Source: Persicaria tinctoria
Lineage: Eukaryota > Streptophyta > Magnoliopsida > Caryophyllales > Polygonaceae
Direction: 5' to 3'
NCBI GenBank assembly: GCA_037127255.1
Contig: JBANSL010000004.1
Coordinates: 24,187,967-24,251,966 of the forward strand
DNA: 64,000 nt
Numbering within the stretch: the stretch's first letter is position 1; each line of letters begins with the position of its first letter. The notes beneath the pieces are model-generated. The model worked only from the letters and a program-made list of their open reading frames with translations. It had not been told where the DNA came from and did not search any database. The translations under genes were made by a program, and so were the position numbers. Positions 1 to 9,780 of the stretch are shown here, piece after piece.

Positions 1-25
1 TTATTATTAAAACAACAACAACCAA

Positions 26-27
<2 letters not shown>

Positions 28-86
<59 letters not shown>
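28..86. repeat. (TAA)n microsatellite, left half
   Basis: An uninterrupted trinucleotide TAA/AAT tract that continues at 322-358 on the other side of a MITE. The two halves were one tract before the insertion. Confidence 0.95.
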
Positions 87-88
<2 letters not shown>

Positions 89-320
89 ACCTCCGTTCCA
101 TAATACATGGGCTTTTCGTTTTTGACACGTTTTTTAAGGAGCGAAAAACTCTATGAAATATTATTTTTTTAATCAATTTTTTTATATCATTTGATACTTA
201 TTACTAATAAGTATCAAATTATATAAAAAATTTAATTAAAAAAATAATATTTCATAGAGTTTTTCGCTCCTTAAAAAGCGTGCCGAAATCTAAAAACCCA
301 TGTATTTTGGAACGGAGGGA

Positions 321-321
<1 letters not shown>
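87..321. mobile_element. Stowaway-type MITE
   Basis: A 235-bp AT-rich element with terminal inverted repeats of about 24 bp. The left end is CTACCTCCGTTCCATAATAC and the right end reads CTCCCTCCGTTCCAAAATAC on the opposite strand. It is flanked by TA on both sides, the target duplication of Tc1/mariner-type Stowaway MITEs. The interior is almost a perfect hairpin: the segment after the left end (about 125-175) is repeated inverted at about 230-285. It has no coding capacity. Confidence 0.9.

Positions 322-358
<37 letters not shown>
322..358. repeat. (TAA)n microsatellite, right half
   Basis: Continuation of the trinucleotide tract that the Stowaway MITE split. Confidence 0.95.
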
Positions 359-359
<1 letters not shown>

Positions 360-360
360 T

Positions 361-1130
361 GGACAAGCACCTCAAGTTGGACTTTGCTCTTACTGGGAGG
401 GAAGAAGCTCTTATTGCGAATGTGAAGCTACCTATGACGCAATAGTGGCTGAAGGCTGCTCCTATTCCCGGTCTTGGTCAGGTTATGAATCCCGTTACCT
501 TTCGCTCAATTATTAAATATCGTATGGGAATTGAGTTGTTTAGTGTGGGATCGAAATGCCCTGCTTGTGAGAAAGGCATTTTGGATATGCGGGGAGATCA
601 CGCACTTGCTTGTACGTGATGCTGATATTGGTGTTAAGCATCGACATAATGTGGTGCGTGATGCTTTGTACGATGAGTGCTTGAAGGATGGAATCTGTGT
701 TCGAAAAGAGGCATCTACTTGTGTGGTTGATGACAAGGGAGGGGAGCTTCGACCAGCCGGTATTTTGTTCTACAACTGGTTCCAGGGTAAAGACACTTGT
801 GTGGACATTACGGAGACTTCTATCTTTAGTTTGGCCGGTCTTTCAAGTTTTATTCCGGGTAAAGCAGCTAGAGTGGCTGCTGATAACAAGAGGCAGAATT
901 ATGAGGATGTTTGCAAGGCCAAATGTTATCACTTTTTGCCGTTTTCCTTTTCCACTAGTGGTGACTTTGAGGATGATGCTATGGAACTTCTCAAGCGAAT
1001 ACGTGGATTCGTTAAAGGGTTACTTGGATATAGTAGGGGTTATTGTCACACTTTAACTAGAATTGTGTTTATTATGCAAAAGGGATGCGGAGCTCAGCTT
1101 GTTAGCCGGCTCCGATCTAATTTCATGTAG
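361..1130 (+). pseudogene. decayed retroelement C-terminal fragment (CCHC plus nuclease-like)
   Basis: The translated plus strand shows a zinc-binding pattern CPAC...GDHALAC, then RHN and RPA-I...D-T motifs. This order resembles the C-terminal zinc finger plus restriction-like endonuclease region of some reverse-transcriptase proteins. That identification is inferred from motif order, not from a search. The fragment is dead. An in-frame TAG lies near 450, and the upstream frame (to about 617) and downstream frame (to the TAG at 1128-1130) are offset by a frameshift near 600. The catalytic-looking PAD is PAG here. No reverse transcriptase domain lies upstream, because the microsatellite begins immediately before it. 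Confidence 0.55.
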
Positions 1131-1418
1131 ATACTTAAATACTTTAATAGTATTAATCATAATAAATAATAATAACTTAATCTTTTTATTTTTTTGCGAT
1201 GTAATGAATGAAAATTTTGAACATTATAATTTTGGGTTTCTTTTTTCGTTTTGCTAGATGAAATTTTCAAAAGATCAACTACCTTTCCTTTTTTAAAATA
1301 ATAAAATTATTATGAAAATTTATGAGTACATATAAATATTTAATTAAATGTAAATGAGAAAAAAGAACCAAATACTATACTAATATGATAAGTCCGCATA
1401 TTCCATGAAAAAAAAATA
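1131..1418. other. AT-rich intergenic sequence
   Basis: No supportable gene or repeat. Mostly homopolymeric A/T tracts. Confidence 0.6.
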
Positions 1419-1567
1419 GGGTGTGGTTATATACACCACAAATCCAAAGGTTGAAAATACACGTACGTGCAAGCCTTGTGACTAATTAACTTTAAAAAAA
1501 AAAATAATTAACCCCTTTTAACCATGGTTAAGGACGTGCATGATTTTGGGTGTATATAGCCAACACG
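1419..1567. mobile_element. small MITE with MULE-like ends
   Basis: A 149-bp element. The left end is GGGTGTGGTTATATACACC. The right end read on the minus strand is CGTGTTGGCTATATACACCC. It is flanked by an 8-9 bp A-rich near-duplication (AAAAAATA after one variable base), the size expected of MULEs. The interior carries GGTTAAGGACGTGCATG near 1526-1542, a half of the palindrome found inside the large MULE at 56720. The same terminal sequence recurs at 52772 and 56720, so this is probably a deletion derivative of that family. Confidence 0.65.
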
Positions 1568-3193
1568 AAAAAATATAGGATAGGACACCAAGGCTAATGA
1601 TCGAAAGAGATTACACAATGAATGTAAATTGGAAGTGAAGGAAGAATAAAGAGTAATGAAAGGGGAATTTGAAGTACAAACTACAAAGAGAGGCAGTGTA
1701 GGAAGAGATTAATAATTTGCCTCTTAGTTTGGTAAAATGATGAAGAAAATGAGAATATAGATAGGTATGCAGGGCTATGGCCGCGCAATTGGGTATAGAT
1801 TGTGTATCTACTTGAATATACACAAGTGAAAAAAAGTGAAGAGAACAATGGTTTACAGCCTCATACTCTTTGGAGAGGAATAGGAAAGTTAATCAATAAT
1901 TCATTATGTAGCTCCTCCTCCGTTCACATGACTCATGACTGAGAGAGCTATATACATCACCTATGAAATGGCTATGCATATATTGTTGAATCATTTCATT
2001 AAATTAGGAATCAATAAAAGTTATCAATTTGGAGCTGATAACTCCATTAATTAGCTAGCAACGAGTCCAGTTCCCCACCTATATATACAAATTAATGTAT
2101 TTCCACAATCTAATACAGTGGCGAATATATGATATATTTTAAAGGAGTTTCATTCAACAAAATTTTTAAATGTAATTTAAGCATATGTTATTTTTAGAGA
2201 GAAAAGCTAAGAGAAATTAAAAAAAAGAAGAAGAAGAAAATAATGTTAAAGCAGTTTGAACAGATGACAGTTAACAAGATAATTGACTCTTTTTTTTGGT
2301 TACAAACTGAACTAATTAAACCTGTTTTGTTGTACTCTTTTTAATCTCTTTTATTTAAAATTTATGCATAAATAAAAAAAAAAACACAAAATATCTATGT
2401 ACATGAGGTTTGCCCATAACCCTAGCTAATCGAGTATATGTTGTTATACATAAATGAAGCAAAATGAAGATGCATATATGGTGCGGCCGGAGTGTAGGGA
2501 TCGATGGAGTAGACATGAGTGGGATGTCCTGTGTTGTGACTGAGAAGTGAGAGAGAAAAGAAGAAACCCGGGAGAGGGGGAAGGAAGGAATTCTGGACTA
2601 ATTTAGGAGATGGAAATGAAATGAATAGGGGTTTTTTAATTTAGGGGTTGTGGGGGGACATAAGAATGAAAGGGCGCCCCCATTAACAGAAAAGGTGTCT
2701 GCACCTACTTCCCCAGCCTTATCCACCCTTACAAGTAACCCTCTCCAGCATTCAATTTACTTCCAGATTCATTTCTTGCTACCGGACAGGACATGTTTAC
2801 CGGCTTAACTGCCTCCAAGCTGCCGGAGCTATATCTATCTAATCTATCTATCTATATCTATGTATATATAATTAAACATCTCCGTACCTACATGTATATA
2901 TATAAGAACAAATGGAATTAAATGAACATCGATCAAAACCATATATAAGAAGACGTTCAAGTACGTATTTAGTAATTTATATAATGTGCTCGATCGATGG
3001 ATCTACTATTACAACAATGAAGAGGGAAATTAATTAATAATACGTTGCAAATATTAGTTTGATTAGCTAAATTAACAAGTAATTAGCTACATACTCTAAT
3101 AAATTAGAGATCGATTATGAGAAAATCTGGAGTGAAACCGGCCAATCTCTTTAATTAGCTACATCCTCAAGATTCAAACATGCTCTCCTTTTT
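1568..3193. other. intergenic region 3' of the SRS gene
   Basis: No convincing coding sequence. It contains purine-rich tracts (about 2530-2600), a GC-richer patch (about 2640-2830) and AT-rich sequence. The part next to 3193 should include the SRS 3' untranslated region. Confidence 0.5.
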
Positions 3194-4582
3194 TTAGGGT
3201 CTTGGGTTGGGGAAGAATTGGGCACCCTCCATAAAAGAACCCACCTGATGAACACCTTGATAATAGGAATTAGGATCAAGAAAAGTCAACGCCTGGGAGG
3301 AGGCCAGACCTGTTGACCCTCCAGCAGCACCACCCCCGGAACCACCAACACCAGCAGCCGCAATTAGATTCAATGGCTGTCCTCCACCGCCTGTCCCAGA
3401 GGAACTTTCACCGCCGCCGCCACCACCACCACCACCAGTATAGCCGCTTTCCAGGCCTTGGTCATAGAGTATCCCCTTGAACACATGGCCACCTATGCTA
3501 ACCGCCGTTTGATACGCCACCTGGTCATCACCGCCGTCGTCCATTGAGCTCACCCTGACGCATCGGAACACCGCCGGTGAGCTCACTTCTGCTGGGAAAG
3601 CGCCAACCTCCATCCCTGAATTAATGGATCATTTAATATAAATTTACATATCACACCTTATTGGTTAGCTGATATAGGCATTAGGGCACATAGGGCATCA
3701 TAGTTTATGCATAAACATGGTGGAAGGCCAATAGCTTGCTACTCGCTAGGCATGCACTTAGATACCACAGCACTCCCTAAAAGCTTTCCAAACAAGGACA
3801 CATACATATATAGATGTACATTTGTAGTCTGTAGATACACACAAACACAGACAAAGAGGGATATCTATATTCTATAACTGATAGACATTACTTAGGGTTT
3901 TCACTCATCTTAGCTATATATCAACAGCTTCCATTTGTTCCTCCATCCTACAAGCAATCAACCAAAACTCCATATTTCTCTCTTGATCTGTCAAGTGAAT
4001 ATATAATACGGAGTATATAGATATATGAATTGTTATACCTGGGGTGGGTATGCGGGTGCAAACGATGGAAGAAGATGGAGGGTTATCGCGGTGGCGCCTC
4101 TTGGAGGGGCCAGCAGCGGCACCCGCCTGATGCTGGGTGCGCTGCTGCAGGTCAAGAAGCTGCTGCTGGCGCTCCCTGCGCTTAGCGGCGGGGACCCACG
4201 TGCTCCTCACGTGGGTGGCGCAGTCGAATCCCCGGCTCTTGCAGCACGTCCTGCACCTCATGTGGCTGCAATCCTTCTTTGCCTGGTTGCCGCAGTCCTG
4301 GCAGCTGATCCCTCCTCCTCCGATCATGATGGACGGCCCTGATCGGCTGCTGTTGCTGGGACCCACCCCTAATCCCACGGCGGTCGCGTATAGATCTTGA
4401 TCCGGTGGAGGCTGCTGCTGTTGCTGCCATAATTCGAAGCCCTTGTAGGTGATCATCTCGTCGTTGCGGTAAACGAACCAGCTCTCCGGTTGGATCTCTG
4501 GGTTAGCTTCTTGATTTCTTGTTGTGGTGGAAGCTGCTGAGGTTGTTGAGCTACCCCTTCCTAGTGAGAAAAACCCTGCCAT
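3194..4582 (-). CDS. SHI/STYLISH (SRS-family) zinc-finger transcription factor
   Basis: A plant-specific nuclear activator family that binds promoters of auxin-biosynthesis genes and shapes gynoecium, stamen and leaf development (family knowledge). Two exons, 4582-4039 and 3615-3194, join across a 423-bp GT-AG intron (CCAG/GTAT donor, TTCAG/GG acceptor) to give 321 residues. The protein starts MAGFFSLG, as in SHI-type members, and has the conserved ESWF and YKGFELWQQ segments at about 33-53. The C3HC3H RING-like finger spans about C94-H124 and is followed by a basic stretch. The IGGH domain lies at about 186-235 with I222-G-G-H225. A poly-Gly run follows, and the C-terminus is FFPNPRP. Without splicing, exon 1 would run through the intron to a stop at 3914, but the in-phase junction restores the family's VCTR...[15 protein letters not shown] transition. 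No lesions were seen. It is the only intact-looking host gene here. Confidence 0.93.
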
Positions 4583-4994
4583 TGAATTGTTGCCTGCCTT
4601 ATACTGGGTTCTTGTGTTGGCGAGGGAGGAGATTCATCCATAAGAGGAAGACGAAGCTGCAAATTGAGTGGGTGGGCCGCTCGGCCTTGAAAGGAGAGAC
4701 CTTTGCTTCTCTGTGCCTCTCTCTCTCTCTCTCTCTCTGCTTAGGGGTGTGGGATTTTAATTTCTTCCGAATCAATCAATTAATTTAATTGAAAATTAAT
4801 GATTTTGTTTTTTGTTTTATTTGTAGGTGGGGGGAGGGGAATGAGAAAATTGCAGGCAGGCTTTTTAGGAGGAAGAGGAGGAGGACCTTGAAAGAAGAGG
4901 AGAAACCTCGAGAGACAGCGTTCAATTCTTTTGCAGCGTTGGAAGCATCAAATTAGTGCGCAACAGAATTGCAGCAGCACTGCTACGCCGCCAA

Positions 4995-5041
<47 letters not shown>

Positions 5042-5595
5042 CTCTGAAAACACTTCAATTCCAATCTTCATTTCTCCATCATCTCCGATTTCATTCATAC
5101 ATTCAAAGTGCTCTTTTTGACAGGAGGCACCATAGCATATGAAATGTATGTATGGGCTTTATAAACCCCCCCTTTCTCCCACATATATATGAAACTATTA
5201 TATCACACTAAGTTGTATGTGTGGGTCAATCTCCTCCAATCTTTTTTATCCATCGTCATTCTTTGATATTATTGAAGCGATTATCCGACGGAAGAGAGAG
5301 GTGACACGTGTCCTGTCGCCAGCTTTAGTTGAGGGGTTTGCTCCTCCGATCCCGGACCACCGGCATATAACCAAGTACAAGTAGTAGTAGTAGTGTGTGC
5401 TTGGGTATTATTGTCACCCCTTTGCCCTTCTTCCCACCTTCTTTGTTCTCCCCCATCTTTTCACAATCTTTTTTTAAATGGTAAAAATAAAATAAAATAA
5501 AATTGTGAAGTAGCAAGGAGAGAAAGTAATTTGGGATTCAGAACTAAATCGTTGTTTTACCTAACCACTCCATCGATTCCAACTATTAAACAACG
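4583..5595 (-). promoter_or_regulatory. 5' region of the SRS gene with CT/GA tracts
   Basis: About 1 kb upstream of the SRS start codon. It holds two (CT)n tracts on the plus strand, 4716-4739 and 4997-5037, which read as GA repeats in the sense of the gene. Such tracts are common in plant 5' leaders and promoters and can recruit GAGA-binding BPC proteins (general knowledge). I could not place a transcription start or TATA box with confidence. The LINE insertion ends at 5610, so the native upstream region is split at that point. Confidence 0.5.
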
Positions 5596-5658
5596 TAACA
5601 AAGTCATTGTTTTTTTTTTTTTTTTTTTGGATAAGGAAAGAATTCGGGTGGGTTGACT

Positions 5659-8600
5659 CTACCCGGCAGCATCTTTACGGATGAGGTCAATGAGACCTGG
5701 ATCGTTTTTAATATCGACTCCTCGGGCAGAGTGGCTAAGGTGTGCAACCTTATCCGCCACTCTATTGCCCATGCGAGGAATATGGAAGAAAACTACTTCT
5801 TCCATATTCGATAACAGGACTTGAACATCCGACAATATTAGTTCGATCTCCAAAGGGCATTTGGATTTCCTATTTAAGTGATCGATGATAATCTTGCTGT
5901 CGCCTTCAATCTGGACCTTTCCTATATGTAGTTGTCGCACCTGTTGGATCCCTAGTTTAAGAGCTAAGGCTTCCGCTTTGAGTGGATTTTGCTTGCCCAG
6001 GCGTTGGTGGTGTACCGAAATCGGGTGACCAACCCAGTCCCTAATAATGGCACCTGCCGAGCTTTCGTCGTTAGAAAGCGTTGAACCGTCGAAGTTTAGT
6101 TTGAAAGTGCCCAGGGGAGGCTTCCGCCAGGAAATTGTTTTGTGATTCTTACTTTGTTTTTTGACAAGGTATTGTCGAAGCGGGCGAAAGTCTTCCTCAA
6201 AGTCAACCTCAGCAACCGATGTCTTATTCCAATTATCTATATGGGATTTGATCAGTCGTAAGGCTATTTCTTTTTGCGGGATAGCAACCTGTTGAAACAG
6301 GTGTTTGTTCCTGACACACCATGTTGTCCACCACGAGAAAGCGAGGTTGGTTAGAGCAGAAGGAGGAAGGCTCTTCCCAAGGGTAGATAGGATAGGCTTA
6401 ATATCCCGGGACTGTGCAATCAGGCAGACCATTTGTTGTCGGTTCTGTGGTGGAAGCTGGTGTATCTCTTGGATGAAGGAACACTCCAGAAAAAGATGGA
6501 CCTCATCCTCAGGTGCCGCATTACACATCGAGCAGGTAGGTGGGACCGAAGCACCCCTGTTGGACCGCCTGCAAGCGGTTGGGAGGCCATCCTGAGCGAT
6601 CTTCCAAAGAAAGTTTTTAACTTTCGTAGGTGTGTTAATCTTCATAATCCAGGCATTGTGGTCTGGTAGTGGTGTCGACTGAGCTGTAATCAATTTGTAT
6701 GCACTAGCCGTAGTAAACCAGCCTTCCCTGTCCGGCCACCAGTATAAGCGGTCTTGCATAGTCGAGGTAGGTAGGGGAATATCTTGGATCTCATGCACTA
6801 TATCAATTGGGAGAGCTTTTTGAAGCTTTTCTGTCCACCACTTACCCCCCCAGAATATAATCACTAACAGTTTCGTCTTGATTGTAACTTTGAGGGCATT
6901 CTTCCCTGTTAGATAGAGGCGAGGTTGAGATCCAATTGTCTGTCCAAAACTTGATAGCTCGCCCATCTCCAACTGACCAAATAAGTCCCTCTTTAAACTT
7001 TTCGATTAGAGCAGACAACTTGGACCATTTCCAAGAGCTAGATCCTTTGTTTTTGTAATCAAAAATACTGACAGAACGCAGGTATTTATGTCTAATCACT
7101 GACACCCATACATTACCCGGTTCGGCCAGAATTTTCCACAATAGCTTCATTTGGAGAGCCACGTTCATGTCGCTAGATTTTTGAATTCCCAACCCCCCAC
7201 ACTGCTTTGGTTTACAGATCCTGTCCTAGCTAATCAGCGGCCGGTACTGGAGATCCTTATTCCAAAAGAAAGATCTGTTTATTTGGTCAAGTTCTTTGTG
7301 CACAGTCGTAGGGAGCATAAAATTTTGCATAGCATATAATGGCTTAGCGGACAGGTTGGAGTTGATCAAGGTGGCACGACCTTGTTGGGAGAGGGCATTA
7401 GCCCTCCATTTTGTCAATTGTTGTTTCGATTTACAGATGATCTCTTCGAACGTGCTTTTAGTGACTCTTCCATTGATAATGGGACAACCTAAATACTTTT
7501 CTATCGAATTTTCATTAGGGATATCGAGGCAGGTGCGTAGTTCGAGGATCCTATGGTTCGGGATACCTTTCGTAGCTTGGAAACTAGATTTATGGTAGTT
7601 GACCTTTTGGCCTGATACTTTACAGTATGAATCAACAATCGCCTTCACTATGCGCCCTGCATCCAAACTACCTTTTGAGACAATTATGATATCATCGGCA
7701 AAGGAAAGGAACGGAATCCGAGGGCCGGTATGTCCAATCGGGAACCCAATGTGTGTTTTGTCTTGGCTAGCTTCAGCAGCCAATTTCCGGGCCAGAATCT
7801 CTGCCCCTAAAATAAATAAGAAAGAAGATAGCGGATCCCTTTGGCGAAGACCTCGAGAAGGATAAATCAGATCCGTAGGGCCATTGTTGACTAATACCGA
7901 GAAAGAAACCGTCGTAATACATTCCATTATCCAGGAGATGAATGTGTCATGAAAACCAAACCTTTGAAGCACCTTTTGAATAAAGTTCCAGTCGACTCTA
8001 TCGTATGCTTTTTCCATATCCAGTTTTATTGCTAGCCATCCTTCCCAGCCCCTCCGATTTTTGTAGGAGTGGAAGATTTCATGAGCTATCAGAACGTTAT
8101 CTTGAATAGCCCTATCAGAACGTTATCTTGAAGAGGATGAATAAGTTTACCAATGACCTTTTTCATTCTGTCAGTTAAGATTTTGGAGATAATTTTGTAG
8201 ACATTGGAACATAAACTAATAGGGCGGTAGTGATTGGTGGCCGTTGGATCGTCTCTTTTAGGGAGGAGGGAGATAAAGGTATGGTTTATTTGTTTAAGCA
8301 TTTTTCCGGAACGGAAAAACCCTTTGACTGCACAGGTTACAGATTTACCTGTGATATCCCAATATTTTTTTATAGAATTCAGCAGTGAAGCCATCCGGAC
8401 CCGGGGATTTATTCCTCCCCAAGTTAAAAATTGCAGATTTAATTTCCGTGTTGGATGGGAGTTTTGTAAGGAAGCTGTTTTCCTGCGACGAGATGGAAGG
8501 CCGAATTAGGTCTAGCAACTCGCCGAGGAGCCTGTCGTCTATTGGTTCTTTCTTGAATCTCTTCTCGAAATCCTTTTTGATCTCATTCCTAACATTCTCT

Positions 8601-9778
8601 TCGCCCACAACAACCATGCCAGAGGAAGAGACGATGTTGCAAATATGTTTCCTGTGCCTACGGCCTGTCGCCACTCGGTGGAAATATGCAGTGTTGGAAT
8701 CCGATAGTTTGAGGTGTTTGGTTTTAGCTCTTTGGCTCCAAAATGATTTTTGAAATATAAGGAGCTTCTCTTTCTTGGTGATCAGGCGCTTTTCCTTGCT
8801 TTGATTAGTTTGAGAAACTATCCCGGTACCCGAGGATTGAATATGTAGCAGCTCCGACTCCACCTCTTTTAATTGCTGGAAAATGTTCCCAAAACTCGTT
8901 TTATTCCATTCTTTTGCCTTTTTTTTTCAAGATTTTTTGTTTGAACATTAATTGGAACATGGAAGAGCCAGGGCAAGTGGCCCTCCAGGATTGTTTAACT
9001 ACGTTACGGAAATCTTTCCGATGTAACCAGACATTTTCGAATTTAAACGGTGGGGCTTTAAAACAAGGATTAACTTCAAAGGAGATAGAAATTGGACAAT
9101 GGTCCGAGGTGGAGAAGGCGCCATTGTATGTGATCAGGTTAGGAAAAGCTTCGATGACCGGTTGATGTACAAGAACCCGGTCAAGCTTTTCACGGATGTT
9201 AAAATTCTCCTCCGGGTTTTTCCTCCACGTGTAAGGGTTGCCAAAGGTGGGAAGGTCTAGTAGTGAGCATTCATTTTTGAATGAGATAAGTCGAGAAAAC
9301 CTGGATGTCCGAAGGGAGGCACCGCCAAGCTTATCTGCACTGCAGAGGATCTCATTAAGATCTCCCAGAACAATGCACGGAATAGTTGCGTCATTGATAA
9401 TCGTTTTTAATAGTTCCCAAAATGGAACTTTCTCACTTGGTGTGGGCGGTGCATAGACAAATAGGGCTAAGATTGGAAACCCAGACAGCGGGCTATCCAA
9501 TCTTAGGCCGATAATACGCGGAAAGTGGACAACAATGGAGATATTGAAATCTAGTAGCTGGTGAGATTTCCACAAGACTCCTATTCCACCAGATCGTCAA
9601 ATAGCCGGTGAACAAGCTCCTTCATCAAAACCAATATTTCTCCACATTTTGTCGTCCGGAATATTTTCCGTCTTAGTTTCCGCTAGTGCCATGATTTGTA
9701 TATGTTCATTTTTACACATTGAGTCAATTTCCGTCCAGAACGTTCTTTTCCCTATCCCCTACAATTCCAAAAGCACAT
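5659..9778 (-). pseudogene. LINE ORF2: endonuclease-reverse transcriptase-RNase H
   Basis: The ATG at 9778 lies two bases after the ORF1 stop. Domains in order are: AP-type endonuclease (about 9778-8901; NCRG, AETK, GDLNE and SDHCPI motifs visible); reverse transcriptase (about 8863-7226; SPGPDGF, GLRQRDPLS and the catalytic FADD near 7690); connection region; zinc-finger RVT region (about 6730-6460, with KNFLWK, DGLPT and C-x2-C); and RNase H (about 6110-5690, with D, E, D, D in NFDGS, KAEALA, EGDS, RVADKVA all present). It is not functional. Two stops and a frameshift lie in the first 200 bp, and further frame changes occur near 8900, 8370, 8050 and 6900. One break is a tandem duplication of about 23 bp at 8070-8130. 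Confidence 0.88.
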
Positions 9779-9780
9779 CT

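Noticed and set aside
3914..4038. Unspliced C-terminal extension of SRS exon 1
   Set aside because: A clear GT donor at 4038-4037 and an in-phase acceptor at 3617-3616 restore the conserved SRS protein. The read-through has no homology.
4025..4400. Plus-strand frames over the SRS exon
   Set aside because: Antisense shadows of the GC-rich SRS coding exon.
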